In this document: positions 24,609 through 34,700 of the stretch, one piece after another
Layout: the number at the start of each line of letters is the position of its first letter
Numbering within the stretch: position 1 is the first letter of the stretch
Assembly (NCBI GenBank): GCA_036005125.1
Contig: DASYQV010000084.1
Span: forward strand, 1-42,921
From: DASYQV01 sp036005125
GTDB lineage: Bacteria; Acidobacteriota; Vicinamibacteria; Vicinamibacterales; UBA2999
DNA length: 42,921 nt
Direction of reading: 5' to 3'
The notes under the pieces: generated by a model
What the model was told of the DNA's origin: nothing
Databases searched by the model: none
Seen by the model: the letters and a program-made list of their open reading frames with translations, nothing else
Program-made: the position numbers and the translations under genes

Positions 24609-25226
24609 TTACGGGTTTCCATACGTGAAATCGTCGAACTCGGTCACGCTGTCTGCTTTCGTCCAGACGCCGACGTTCCCTGCATCCTTGAACGTCTCAT
24701 CGTCCCATTCGAGCGCCTTCTGGCCGTTGAAGCTGACGATGAAGTGGCTCGCCTGAAAGTCGACCCGCAGCGTGTGCCACTGATTGGACGCGACCGTCAT
24801 CCTGGCGCGCTTTTTCTCGGTGCGCCGCCCCTTGACGGTGTGATAAATCGTCACGTTGTTTTCGAGCGCGTTCGCGCGGGCGACGTAGTAGTTGTTCGCA
24901 TCCGTGGCACGCCAGACGAGCCCGCCCGCCTGATCTTCGCGCCCCGAGATCGCCTTGAACTTCACCTCGACGAAGCCGTCCTTAAGGCTCGTGTCGGCTT
25001 TGAGACACACGGGATACGTGGCCTGGCCGGATTGTTTCAGCACGTTCGGCTTGCTGGGAGCCGTATCGTCCTGCACGACGGCCCATGTGGCGTGTCCGGT
25101 CCCCGTTTGCGTCGCCGTCCAGCCGCTCGGGGGTTTGCCGACCTCGGCTTTGTCGAAATTGACCGTCTCTGCGGACGCGGCGGCGACGACGAGCAATGTG
25201 GCAGCGAGCAGATTCAATGCTTTCAT
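24609..25226 (-). CDS. Exported DUF1080-like (concanavalin-fold) protein
   Basis: 205 residues with a signal peptide (LLAATLLVVAAASAET). The mature part is a single beta-sandwich typical of DUF1080/3-keto-disaccharide-hydrolase-like proteins: GKPPSGWTATQTG, GGLVWRATDANNYYVARANA, WHTLRVDFQASHFIVSFNG, and a C-terminal GNVGVWTKADSVTEFDDFTY. Probably a periplasmic carbohydrate-binding or modifying protein; activity is not predictable. GGAG lies about eight bases upstream. It follows the MFS gene by 18 bases and is the last gene of the chromate-type run. Confidence 0.8.
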   Translation of the reverse strand: MKALNLLAATLLVVAAASAETVNFDKAEVGKPPSGWTATQTGTGHATWAVVQDDTAPSKPNVLKQSGQATYPVCLKADTSLKDGFVEVKFKAISGREDQAGGLVWRATDANNYYVARANALENNVTIYHTVKGRRTEKKRARMTVASNQWHTLRVDFQASHFIVSFNGQKALEWDDETFKDAGNVGVWTKADSVTEFDDFTYGNP

Positions 25227-25244
25227 ATGAAAACTCCGGCCGGT

Positions 25245-26528
25245 TCAGGTTGTCTGTCGATTGGTCGTCGCGATTGACGGCGCGAGCTCTTCTTCCGGAG
25301 GGCGAACGTGACGAAATGAGGTGAAGAGAATCAGGTCGTATCCGATCTTGAGCACTCCACCGACGACCAGAGGGCCTGCCAGGGCGATGTGCTGCATCAC
25401 GGCCCCGGCGAAGGAAGGACCGACCGCCCAGGCGATGTTCCGCGTCACGTTGGTCACCCCGCTGGCAAATGTCCGTTCGCGCGGTTTCACCACGGCCATG
25501 ACGTACGACTGACGGGTGGGAACGTCCATCTCCACGAGCGCTTCGCGCGCGAGGAAGAGCGCCGCAGCAATCGGCGCGCTGGGCGACGCGGGAGCGGCAA
25601 TCAGAAAGAGGCTCGACGGAAGGTGTGTCCACACCATCGTGTTCAGGAGCCCGATGCGCCGGGCCATCCAGGCCGCGGCGACGTGCGAGAGCGCATTCAG
25701 CACGCGAGCGGCGAAAAACAACACGGCGAGACTCGCTTCCGACGTCCCATACCGGCGAAAGAACCAGTACGCAATCAGCGCCGAATTCAGGAATCCGCCG
25801 CCGATGCTGTCGAGGCCGAAAAGCAACGCCAGGCGCGTGATCACGCGCCGGCTGCGAACGTCGAGACGCGGGATGCGCATCGCCAGACCCGGACGTGTCG
25901 CCACCTCAATGCGTGGGGTCAATGCCAGGTACGGCACGATACTGGCCAGCATCGCGCCGGCGCACATCAGGAACGTCGCTCGATGCGCGGCGGCCGGTGT
26001 GACCGTCGTGACGCGCATAACGATGGTTGGGATCGCTCCGGCCAGCGCGCCAAGTGCGTGGCCGCCGTCCAGAACGACGTTGTACCACGCGAGCGTCCAG
26101 GTCCGCCGATCCATCGAAACGATCTCGGGGAGGATCGCCTGATCGAGGGCTGATGCCGCGCCGCGATCGCGACCCATGCCGTTCAACATCCCGACGAACG
26201 CGAGCGGAACCAGTGCGATCGCGCGTTCGAATTGTGCGAGCGCGATGTAGCCCGTTGCGCTGAGTATCGTGAGGCCTGCGAGGACCCGTCTCCGGCCCCA
26301 CGCGTCGCCACGAAGACTGACGACGACCGTTGCCAGAGACGATCCCGCGAGGCCGGCGCCGATCAGAAGGCCGATCTGAGTTGTCGAAAATCCGACGTCC
26401 GCAAGATAGATCGCGATCGTCACGCCGACGAGGCTGACGGTGGCCGACCGGAGAAATCCAGCGGCATAGATCAGCCAGGCATCACGTACCAGATGCACGG
26501 TCGGACGACCGGCGCTGCGCATAGGCAT
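25245..26528 (-). CDS. MFS transporter in a chromate-type operon
   Basis: About 427 residues with roughly twelve hydrophobic segments and the MFS loop signatures (VVVSLRGDAWGRRRVL between helices 2 and 3). The start is not certain: ATG at 26526-26528 (MPMRSAG) overlaps ChrB by 47 bases, while GTG at 26496-26498 (VHLVRDAW) would overlap by 17. MFS genes next to chrB-like genes are a recurring arrangement in Acidobacteriota and Proteobacteria, which suggests export of chromate or a related compound; the substrate is inference. Confidence 0.85.
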   Translation of the reverse strand: MPMRSAGRPTVHLVRDAWLIYAAGFLRSATVSLVGVTIAIYLADVGFSTTQIGLLIGAGLAGSSLATVVVSLRGDAWGRRRVLAGLTILSATGYIALAQFERAIALVPLAFVGMLNGMGRDRGAASALDQAILPEIVSMDRRTWTLAWYNVVLDGGHALGALAGAIPTIVMRVTTVTPAAAHRATFLMCAGAMLASIVPYLALTPRIEVATRPGLAMRIPRLDVRSRRVITRLALLFGLDSIGGGFLNSALIAYWFFRRYGTSEASLAVLFFAARVLNALSHVAAAWMARRIGLLNTMVWTHLPSSLFLIAAPASPSAPIAAALFLAREALVEMDVPTRQSYVMAVVKPRERTFASGVTNVTRNIAWAVGPSFAGAVMQHIALAGPLVVGGVLKIGYDLILFTSFRHVRPPEEELAPSIATTNRQTT

Positions 26529-26937
26529 ACAGCGCGTCGTAAAGCGGAAACTCCAGCCGCAGTCGCTCTTGGTCAGAAACCCCAAGGGCGGCAAACCCTT
26601 CCGCGATCGCGCGCAGGCCGAGACCTTCCGGCGTAACCTCCTCCTGCCCTTTCACGTCGGCGGCACGGACGATCTGGCCCAACCGGTGCAGCGCTGGATC
26701 ACTGAGATTGAAGTCTTCGAGGATAGCCTCGAAGGTGCACCGTACGCCGCGATGGTTCAGCCGAACGTCAGGAAGCCGGGTCGCGTCGAACGGCGTCGCG
26801 CCCTCGCGTTCTGCGATCGCGAGCAGCTCGGCTTCGGGAACGAACAGGAACTCGGCGTCCGGGTCGACGAACCGTGTGATCAACCACGGGCACGCGACCC
26901 GATCCACCTTGATGTTCTCCCGCGTCACCCATCGCAT
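26482..26937 (-). CDS. ChrB C-terminal-domain chromate resistance protein
   Basis: 151 residues corresponding to the C-terminal domain of ChrB: MRWVTRENIKVDRVACPWLI, then RFVDPDAEFLFVPE, and a middle TFEAILEDFNLSDPAL with LGQIVRAADV. It lacks the N-terminal regulator-like half found in two-domain ChrB proteins, so this is the stand-alone form. Chromate-related function is by family name; the biochemical activity is unclear. It starts 11 bases after the LppY/LpqO stop and overlaps the MFS gene, so it is translationally linked to both. Confidence 0.88.
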   Translation of the reverse strand: MRWVTRENIKVDRVACPWLITRFVDPDAEFLFVPEAELLAIAEREGATPFDATRLPDVRLNHRGVRCTFEAILEDFNLSDPALHRLGQIVRAADVKGQEEVTPEGLGLRAIAEGFAALGVSDQERLRLEFPLYDALYAYAQRRSSDRASGT

Positions 26938-26948
26938 GACGCGGTCCG

Positions 26949-27869
26949 CTACCGCCTGGCGGCCGTGGCGTTCGGTTTACCGAGCTCGGCGAGCGCGGCT
27001 TTGAATCCGGTGGCGAGCTTCTCGGCCGGACCCGTTCCCCAGTAGTGCAGGAAGTAAACCGTCGGTTGCGTCTGCGTCATGTGGTGATGAAGGGCGACCA
27101 CCTCGAGGCCGTTCTTGCGCAGGGTCCTGAGCACGGGCGTGACCTCGCTGGCAAGCATGGCGACGTCCCCCGCAATCGCGGAATTGCTATTGGTCCCGAC
27201 GAACGCGGCCCACGTGTTGAGGCCCATGCGCGCGTTGATCGGCGCCCCCATTTCCGTCAGCTTCAGGTCGTCGCGGCCAATCGTGATCTTGTAGACGTCA
27301 CCGTTCTGCTCGCCTTCGGTCCCCACGATCTGCGCGAGCTTCGCCGTATCGAGCTTCGGACCCGACGGTGCGGATCCGGCGGTCGCTGTGGGGGCTGGAC
27401 GGGCGGCGCCTCTGCCAATCAGGTCCAACGCGGGTTTGAGCTTGCGCGCGAGATCGGCAGGCGTTCCGTGCCCGTGGACGTGCATGTAGAAGATGCGCGG
27501 CTCATCCGAGAAGAAGTGATTGTGCAGGGCGGTCACGTCGAGACCGTTGTCGAGCAGCGCAGACATGACCGGATTCACTTCCTCCTGTGTGAGCACCAGA
27601 TCGCCCATCATCACGTTCATGCCGCCGGTGCCCTTCGTCATGGCGACCCAGCCACCAAAGCCGAAGGGCGTCGGCGTCCTGACCTTCGCCACGGTCACGG
27701 TGAGGTCGTTGCGAGGGATGTTCACCTTCAGCACGTTCGCCTTGTAATCCCCCTGCTTGCCCAGCGTGGTCAGGACCTGCTGGTATTCAGCCGGCACCTC
27801 CTGCGCCCATGCCGTCGAGCCGATCGCGAGCATTGAAAACGCCGCACATGCGATGAAGAACCGTTTCAT
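26949..27869 (-). CDS. LppY/LpqO-family (DUF1259) exported protein, two repeats
   Basis: 306 residues, signal peptide (AAFSMLAIGSTAWAQ). Two DUF1259 repeats: about 27-150, with ALHNHFFSDEPRIFYMHVHG, and about 170-300, with ALHHHMTQTQPTVYFLHYWG. The paired His clusters suggest a metal or ligand site. It is periplasmic. The gene follows the sensor kinase stop by two bases, and its Shine-Dalgarno (GGGAGGA) is made from the last kinase codons. DUF1259 genes often neighbour chrB; the role is unknown. Confidence 0.88.
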   Translation of the reverse strand: MKRFFIACAAFSMLAIGSTAWAQEVPAEYQQVLTTLGKQGDYKANVLKVNIPRNDLTVTVAKVRTPTPFGFGGWVAMTKGTGGMNVMMGDLVLTQEEVNPVMSALLDNGLDVTALHNHFFSDEPRIFYMHVHGHGTPADLARKLKPALDLIGRGAARPAPTATAGSAPSGPKLDTAKLAQIVGTEGEQNGDVYKITIGRDDLKLTEMGAPINARMGLNTWAAFVGTNSNSAIAGDVAMLASEVTPVLRTLRKNGLEVVALHHHMTQTQPTVYFLHYWGTGPAEKLATGFKAALAELGKPNATAARR

Positions 27870-27871
27870 GA

Positions 27872-29311
27872 CTATCCTCCCACGCGTACTTCTGTCGTCT
27901 TCCGATCGTCAATTGTTGCAACCGATTGCGCAAGCGGCAACAGGATCCTGAATTCGGAACCGCCGCCTGATCCGTTGTCGACCGTGATCTGCCCGCCGTG
28001 GATGTCGACGGCCCACTTGGCAATGGCGAGGCCCAGTCCTGCACCTCCGCGGTCGCGAGACCGCGCTTGGTCGACTCGAAAGAAGCGATGAAAGATCCGC
28101 TCGCGATACTCAGGCGGGATCCCCGGGCCTTCGTCGCCGACCGCGAGCAGGGCCTGGTCGCCGACCCGCCCCACACGGAGGGCAACCGTCGACCCGACGG
28201 GCCCGTATTTGATGGCATTATCGAGCACGTTCGCCACAGCCTCACGCACGACCAGGCGATCGACGGGGACCAACACCCCATCGGCGATGTCGAGCGTCAG
28301 CCTTTGATTGCGCTCCTCGGCCAGCAGACCGAGCGATGCTGCGACGTCGCGTGCCAGGTATCCCAGATCGACCGGCTCGCGAGAGAGACGAATCGTGCCG
28401 GCGTCCCCATGAGACAGCCTCAACAGGGTGTCCACGAGATTCGTCATGCGGTCCACTTCCTCGAGCATGCTGCCGATCGCTTCCTCGTATTCGGCCGGGC
28501 GTCGGCGCTCCGCCACCGCAGCCTCGCCGATGCCGCGGACCACGGCCAGCGGTGTGCGGAGCTCGTGCGACGCGTCGGCGGTGAATCGCCGCAACTGATC
28601 GAAGGACGATTCAAGTCGCGCGAACGTGTCGTTGATGACCTTGGCGAGCCGTCCGATCTCATCACTCTCGTTCGGAACGGACAGACGCTCATGCAAGCGC
28701 TCGGCCGTGATTCGCCGCGCTTCCGAGGCGAGATGCTCGATCGGAACGAGCGCTCGCCGCGCGAGGATGTAGCCACCGACCCCAGCAAGCACGACCACGA
28801 GCGGCAAGCCAAGCACGAGTACCACGACGATCTCCCGGAGCTGGTTTCGCACGCGCTCCTCGGATCGCGAGACCCTCAGCACAACGGCGTGGCCGCCGAT
28901 GGTGATCGGTTCGGTCAACGTGCGCCATCGCTCGCCGCGCGCAACGATGGTCTCGTACCGATACGACGTGCCCATGGACGCGAGCGCGACCGGCGGCAGC
29001 AGAATAGATGCGCCCGAGCGGTGAATCTGCCGGCCGTCGGCAGACCAGACCTCGTACACCCTGGCCTCGTCACTGTCAGGATCGTGATGCCGATCGCCGG
29101 TCCACGTGACCCCCCCGTCCGGCGTCCGGGTGAGCAGGCCCTCGGCGGTTTCGAAGTCGTCGTGCAGCTGCGCGTCGAGTTGTTCCAGGAATTCATGGCG
29201 GACGGCCAGAAATGTCGCGGTGGCGTACACGATCATCATGACCGTGAGGACGAGCGCGTACCATCCGGTGAGTCGCACGCGGATCGAGGGAGCGGTCCAC
29301 GGCCGCTTCAT
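27872..29311 (-). CDS. Membrane sensor histidine kinase (CusS/OmpR-partner type)
   Basis: 479 residues. Two membrane helices (about 14-35, WYALVLTVMMIVYATATFLA, and about 157-180, IVVVLVLGLPLVVVLAGVGG) flank a periplasmic sensor region rich in Asp, His and Arg (DRHHDPDSDEARVYEV). HAMP follows, then HisKA with TADASHELRTPL (His249), then HATPase (VANVLDNAIKYGP, DEGPGIP, GGAGLGLAIAK). It starts inside the regulator gene stop (four-base overlap) and ends two bases before the DUF1259 gene, which places the two-component genes in the same operon as the chromate-type genes. Confidence 0.92.
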   Translation of the reverse strand: MKRPWTAPSIRVRLTGWYALVLTVMMIVYATATFLAVRHEFLEQLDAQLHDDFETAEGLLTRTPDGGVTWTGDRHHDPDSDEARVYEVWSADGRQIHRSGASILLPPVALASMGTSYRYETIVARGERWRTLTEPITIGGHAVVLRVSRSEERVRNQLREIVVVLVLGLPLVVVLAGVGGYILARRALVPIEHLASEARRITAERLHERLSVPNESDEIGRLAKVINDTFARLESSFDQLRRFTADASHELRTPLAVVRGIGEAAVAERRRPAEYEEAIGSMLEEVDRMTNLVDTLLRLSHGDAGTIRLSREPVDLGYLARDVAASLGLLAEERNQRLTLDIADGVLVPVDRLVVREAVANVLDNAIKYGPVGSTVALRVGRVGDQALLAVGDEGPGIPPEYRERIFHRFFRVDQARSRDRGGAGLGLAIAKWAVDIHGGQITVDNGSGGGSEFRILLPLAQSVATIDDRKTTEVRVGG

Positions 29312-29991
29312 GGTTCGCCCTCGCGCAGCACGAACCCGACGCCCCGAACCGTGTGAATCAGCCGCGCCTGCCCCTCGACGTCGATCTTCCTGCGCAGCCT
29401 CGCCATCTGGACGTCGATGACGTTGTCGATCGGCGTGGCGCGGCGGGGCTCCTTCCACACGTCGTGCGCCAGCATTTCCCGTGACACGATGTGGCCCTGA
29501 TGACGGAGCAGGTACTCGATCAGCTCGAACTCGCGCGCCGTCAGGTCGAGCGGGTACCCCCCGCGCGTGGCACGACGCGTCACGAGGTCGACCTCCAGAT
29601 CGGCGGCCTTCAGCCGGAGGATCTCCGAGGCACGGCCGCGCCGCAGCAGCGCGCGGATGCGGGCGAGGAGCTCCGGGAGCGCGAAGGGCTTGACCAGGTA
29701 GTCATCGGCGCCGAGATCGAGGCCGAGTACGCGATCTTCGATGCCATCGCGAGCCGTCAGAATCAGCACGGGTGTCTGCACGTGGCGTTTCCGCAAGGTC
29801 TCCAGGATTTCGAGCCCGCCGCGACCGGGCAGCATCAGATCCAGCAGGACGAGATCGAATGTCTCGGCGTTGGCGCGAAAGAAGCCGTCTTCACCCGTTG
29901 GCGCGACCACGACGTCGTAATGCTGGGCCCGAAGCGTCGATGCCAGCACCTGAGCGAGCTTCCGCTCGTCTTCGACGACCAGGATGCGCAC
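29308..29991 (-). CDS. OmpR-family response regulator
   Basis: 227 residues from a GTG (VRILVVEDERKL); the frame extends 21 codons upstream without homology. Receiver domain with phosphoacceptor Asp51 (LVLLDLMLPG) and Lys (LVKPFALPELLARI); winged-helix DNA-binding domain at about 125-225 (YPLDLTAREFELIEYLL, VIDVQMARLRRKID, TVRGVGFVLRE). Layout like CusR. It should bind the tandem ATGTCAG site just upstream and control this operon and the divergent RND operon; that is inference from position. Confidence 0.92.
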   Translation of the reverse strand: MRILVVEDERKLAQVLASTLRAQHYDVVVAPTGEDGFFRANAETFDLVLLDLMLPGRGGLEILETLRKRHVQTPVLILTARDGIEDRVLGLDLGADDYLVKPFALPELLARIRALLRRGRASEILRLKAADLEVDLVTRRATRGGYPLDLTAREFELIEYLLRHQGHIVSREMLAHDVWKEPRRATPIDNVIDVQMARLRRKIDVEGQARLIHTVRGVGFVLREGEP

Positions 29992-30033
29992 TCGATGTAT
30001 GTTATCGGGATCGCGGCGGCCGATCGCCTTCCC

Positions 30034-30060
30034 TGACGCAAATGTCAGAAACATGTCAGG
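30034..30060. promoter_or_regulatory. Tandem ATGTCAG repeat, probable binding site of the OmpR-type regulator
   Basis: ATGTCAG at 30042-30048 and 30053-30059, exactly 11 bases apart, i.e. one helical turn, as expected for head-to-tail OmpR-family dimers. A TGAC-N6-GTCA palindrome overlaps its left side. It lies between the divergent regulator (start 29991) and RND operon (start 30213). A TAGGAT at 30082-30087 could be the -10 of the rightward promoter, with the repeat over the -35 position. Confidence 0.55.
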
Positions 30061-30123
30061 GGACCGCTTTCCACCGCTCGATAGGATGCACGCTGAACGG
30101 TGGAACAGGAGACGTGACGACGG

Positions 30124-30220
30124 ATGCCCAAATGAAGCGAGCCGCGAGTTTCCGATGAACGACCACCTGAAGAGCGGCAGTTGTCGACTGTCACGCCGTG
30201 AGGAGGACCTTGATGCGTGA
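30124..30220 (+). promoter_or_regulatory. Leader with three linked short reading frames before tolC
   Basis: MPK-stop (30124-30135), MKRAASFR-stop (30132-30158) and a 21-codon frame beginning MNDHLKSGSCRL (30155-30220). The first two junctions are ATGA overlaps, and the third frame overlaps the tolC ATG (30213) by eight bases and contains its GGAGG ribosome site. Ribosomes could pass along the chain into tolC. May be chance; no strong ribosome site precedes the first frame. Confidence 0.3.
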
Positions 30221-31628
30221 GCGTTCCGTGGATCGTCCGTTGTGGAGGTGTTGGATCGGGTTTGCGATTGCGGGCTGTGTGCTCAGTTCTGGGCGCGCCG
30301 TGGCCCAGCCCGCAGTGTCCGGACCACTCTCGCTGAATGACGCCGTCCAGCTCGCGCTCAAGAACTACCCCGCGCTCAAAGAGAGTCGGGCCCGCGCGCG
30401 GGCCGCCGACGAAGGAATCGGCGTGGCACGCACCGCCTACCTCCCGCGCCTCGACATGCTCTGGCAAGAGAATCGCGCGACGACCAACAACGTCTTCGGT
30501 CTGTTGCTGCCCCAATCCGTCGTGCCGCCGATTTCGGGCCCGGTGCTCGGCACGCGTTCCTACAGCGGCGTCTGGGGCAGTGCAGCCGGTGTGCAACTGT
30601 CCTGGGAAGCGCTCGACTTTGGTCAACGCAAAGCCAGCGTCGACGTCGCACGCGCACAGAGCTCGTTCGCGAGCGCACACACCGTGCTCACCGAGCTTGA
30701 TGTCGCCGCGGCTGCCGCCGATGCGTTTGTGACCGTGCTGGCGTCGGACGAGGCGGTCCGCGCCGCACAGGCGAACGTCAACCGACTGCAAGTGTTCGCC
30801 GACAACGTGCGCACCTTGGTCACGAATCAACTGCGGCCAGGCGCGGACGAATCACGGGCGAACGCCGAGCTGGCGATTGCCAAGAATCAACTCAGTCAGG
30901 CTGTCCAGACCGCCGATATTGCTCGAGCCACGCTGGCCGATGCCATCGGCGCCGCCGGGACGACGGTCGAACTCGCGGCGGGTGGTCTCGCGAACTTGCC
31001 GCAAAGGGTGGCTCTTGGAGCCGCGGATCTGAAATCGCATCCGGCGGCGCGCGCGGACCTGGCGGTGATTGAAACGGTGCGTGCCCGCGAACGTCTGCTT
31101 GATCGCTCGTATTTTCCCCACGTGACGTTTCAGTCGGCATTCGCCGGCCGAGACAGTGGTGCCCAGGTACCAGGGCTGCCGCCAGCCGGCAATGGCCTCT
31201 GGCCACAGGTGCCGAATTGGGCGGTCGGTCTCTCGGTCACGTTTGCGGCATTTGATCTCTTCACGGTGAACGCGCGCAAGCGCGTCGAGCTGCAGAACGA
31301 GTTGGCCGAGACCGCACGATACGACCGCACGATTCAGACGCTGACGACGCAGGACGCAAGGGCGCAAGCGTTGATGAAGGCGGCCGTGGACATTGCGCAG
31401 AATACCCCGATCGAACGCCAGGCGGCGACGGCGGCGGAGAGTCAGGCGCGCGCACGGTACGCGAGCGGCCTGGCGAGCATCACCGAAGTCGCCGAGGCTC
31501 AACGGCTGCTCGCGCAGGCGGAGGCGGACGACGCCGTGGCGCGGCTGGGCGTGTGGCGCGCTTTGCTGGCGGCGGCGCAGGTGCGGGGCGATCTGACGCC
31601 ATTTCTTGGGCAGGCGCGACAACCGTGA
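30213..31628 (+). CDS. TolC-family outer-membrane efflux protein, second RND operon
   Basis: 471 residues with a signal peptide (IGFAIAGCVLSSGRAVAQ). Two helical OEP repeats: LSLNDAVQLALKNYPALKES at the start, and the typical RARYASGLASITEVAEAQRL near the end. It is the outer-membrane channel for the RND pump encoded 118 bases downstream. GAGGAGG seven to eight bases upstream fixes the ATG. It is divergent from the regulator/kinase operon. Confidence 0.9.
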   Translation: MRERSVDRPLWRCWIGFAIAGCVLSSGRAVAQPAVSGPLSLNDAVQLALKNYPALKESRARARAADEGIGVARTAYLPRLDMLWQENRATTNNVFGLLLPQSVVPPISGPVLGTRSYSGVWGSAAGVQLSWEALDFGQRKASVDVARAQSSFASAHTVLTELDVAAAAADAFVTVLASDEAVRAAQANVNRLQVFADNVRTLVTNQLRPGADESRANAELAIAKNQLSQAVQTADIARATLADAIGAAGTTVELAAGGLANLPQRVALGAADLKSHPAARADLAVIETVRARERLLDRSYFPHVTFQSAFAGRDSGAQVPGLPPAGNGLWPQVPNWAVGLSVTFAAFDLFTVNARKRVELQNELAETARYDRTIQTLTTQDARAQALMKAAVDIAQNTPIERQAATAAESQARARYASGLASITEVAEAQRLLAQAEADDAVARLGVWRALLAAAQVRGDLTPFLGQARQP

Positions 31629-31746
31629 TCGACGCCTGCGTCATCAATATGATCAGGGGAGGGTGCACCGATGTCGGTGTCGTGACCGCGCATTTTGGAG
31701 CGGGGCCCGCTGAGACGCAACGCAAGAGCTTTTGGGGAGGCAGTCC

Positions 31747-34700
31747 ATGTGGTTAGTGTTCACGGCCATGCGGCGACCGATCACGATTCTCGTGGCGGTC
31801 ATCTCCGTCGCCCTTGCGTCGATCATGGCCATCCAGCGAATGAAGGTCGACATCTTTCCGCAGCTTGGCGCGCCCGCGATCTACGTCGCGCAGCCGTACG
31901 GCGGGATGGATCCGTCCCAGATGGAAGGGTACCTGACGTACTACTACGAGTACCACTTCCTCTACATCACCGGCATCGAGCACGTCGAATCCAAGAACAT
32001 CCAGGGCATTGCCCTGATGAAGCTTCAGTTCCATCCCGATACGGACATGAGTCAGGCGATGGGCGAAGTGGTCGGGTACGTGAATCGCGCGCGCGCGTTC
32101 ATGCCGACGGGCGCGGTCCCGCCCTTCATCATGCGGTTCGACGCCGGCAGCGTGCCGGTCGCGCAACTGGTGTTTTCCAGCGCCACGCGCAGCGTCGCCG
32201 AAATGCAGGACATCGCCCTGAATCGCGTGCGTCCAATTTTCGCGACGTTGCCCGGCGTCTCGGCACCGCCCCCGTTTGGAGGCAGCCAACGGACGATCGT
32301 GGTGCGCGTCGACCCGGAAAAGCTTCGGCAATACCGGCTCTCGCCCGATGAGGTGGTTTTCGCGATCAATCGGGCCTCAACGGTACTGCCGTCCGGCAAT
32401 GTCCGAACCGGCGACCTGATTCGGATTGCATCGACGAATGCGACTCTCAGCGGCAACATTCAGGAGCTGCTCGATTCACCGCTCCGCATCGGGACCGGCC
32501 CGACGGTGTATTTGCGGGACGTCGGTACGATCACCGATACGGCCGACATCGTCGTCGGCTACGCGCATGTCGATGACAAGCGCACCGTCTACATTCCGGT
32601 CACCAAGCGGGCCGATGCGTCGACGCTGGCCGTCGTTCGCAACGTCCGGCAGGCGCTGCCCGCGATGCGAAATGTGGCGCCTGAAGACGTCAAGATCGAT
32701 CTCGTCTTCGACCAGTCCCGGTACGTCGTGGGCGCGCTGAATGGCCTCCTGGGTGAAGCCCTCCTGGGCGCGTTCTTGACAGGCTTGATGGTGTTGATCT
32801 TTCTGCGAGATTTTCGCAGCTCGCTGATTGTGATGATCACGATTCCCTTCTCGATCCTCTCAGCCGTCGTCTGTCTGTGGGTCGCTGGTCAAACCATCAA
32901 TATCATGACGTTAAGTGGGCTGGCGCTGGCCGTGGGGGTCCTCGTCGATGAAGCCACCGTGGAAATCGAGAACATCCATACGCACCTCGCCGCCGGCATG
33001 TCGAAGGCGCGCGCGGTCATCGAGGCGTGCCAGAAGACCGTCATGGCGCGGTTCCTCTCGATGCTCTGCGTCTTGTCCGTGTTCATCCCGTCGCTCTTCA
33101 TGTCGGGTGTCGGCCGCCAGCTGTTTGTCCCGCTCTCGCTCGCAGTCGGGTTCGCGATGATTTCCTCGTTTGTGCTTTCCAGCACGCTGGTGCCGGTGCT
33201 GTCCACCTGGATGCTGCGAGTGGGCCACGGCGACACGGGTGGATTCTTCGAGAAGCTGCGGTCGTGGTATCGCGCCCGGCTCGACTCGATATTTCGCCTT
33301 CGCTGGGTTGTGGTGGGCGCCTACGTCGTGGCGACCGTCGCGCTGATCGTCCTCATCTACCCGCGAATCGGTACGGAAGTCTTTCCGAGAGTCGAAACGC
33401 AACAGCTGCAGCTCCGACTACGCGCGCCGACCGGAACGCGCCTCGAGCGAACGGAATTGATCGAGATGAAAGCGATGGACGTGATCAAGAATCTGGTCGG
33501 ACCGCAGAACGTCGAGATTACGACGGGGTTCATCGGCGTGCAGACGCCGAACTATCCGATCAACACGATTTATCTGTTCGCGAGCGGCCAACACGAAGCG
33601 GTCATCGGCGTATCGCTGAAACCCGATGCACCCGCGGTGACCGAGACACTGAAGGAGCAGTTACGTCACGACCTCAAGAAGGCGTTGCCCGACGTGGCGG
33701 TGTCATTCGAGGCGGCGGACATCATCAGTCAGGTCATGAGCTTTGGCTCGCCGACGCCCATCGAAGTCGCGGTACAGGGACCCGCTCTCCCGGCGACGCG
33801 CGCCTTCGCCGAGAAGATCAAGGCTGAACTCGTGAAGATCGACGCGTTGCGTGATTTGCAGTACGCACAGCCGCTCGACTATCCGTCTCTGCAGATCCAG
33901 ATCAACCGCGATCGAGCCGGGCAGTTCGGCGTGACCGCCGCCGATATCGGCCGGTCGCTTGCCACCGCGACGTCATCGAGCCGTTACACAGACTTGAATT
34001 TCTGGCGGGACCCGGGAAGCGGGAACGGATTTCAGATTCAGGTCGAGATTCCGCAAGCGAAGATGGCGTCCATCGAGGACGTTGCGGACCTGCCCGTGAT
34101 GGCGCGGAATGTCGGCGGCACCGGTCGGCCGCTCGTCTCGGACGTGGCGACCGTGGACTATGGCACCACGCCGGGGGAGGTCGACCGGTACAACATGCAG
34201 CGCGTTGTCAGCTTCACTGCCAATGTGCATGGCAAGCCGCTCGGCCAGGTCGTCACAGAGATCCGACAGGCGATCGCGCGCGCCGGCACACCACCCCGCG
34301 GCATCAGCATCAACAATCGCGGTCAGGTGCCGTCATTCGAAGAGACGCTCGCCGGCCTGCGAACCGGCCTCCTGCTCTCGATCCTCGTCATGTTTCTTTT
34401 GTTGGCCGCGAACTTCCAGTCGTTCCGGCTCGCCTTCGCCGTCATCTCGGCTGTGCCGGCCGTCATCTGCGGCGTGCTGCTGATGCTGCTCATCACCGGG
34501 ACGACGCTGAACGTGCAGTCGTTCATGGGCGCGATCATGGCCATCGGCATCTCGGTCGCGAACGCCATTCTGCTCGTCACGTTTGCCGAAAACGCGCGGC
34601 GGGAAGGTGCGTCGGTGCGCGACGCGGCGGTCGAGGGCGGCCGGGGCCGGTTACGAGCGATTCTGATGACCGCCGCCGCGATGATTGCCGGCATGATTCC

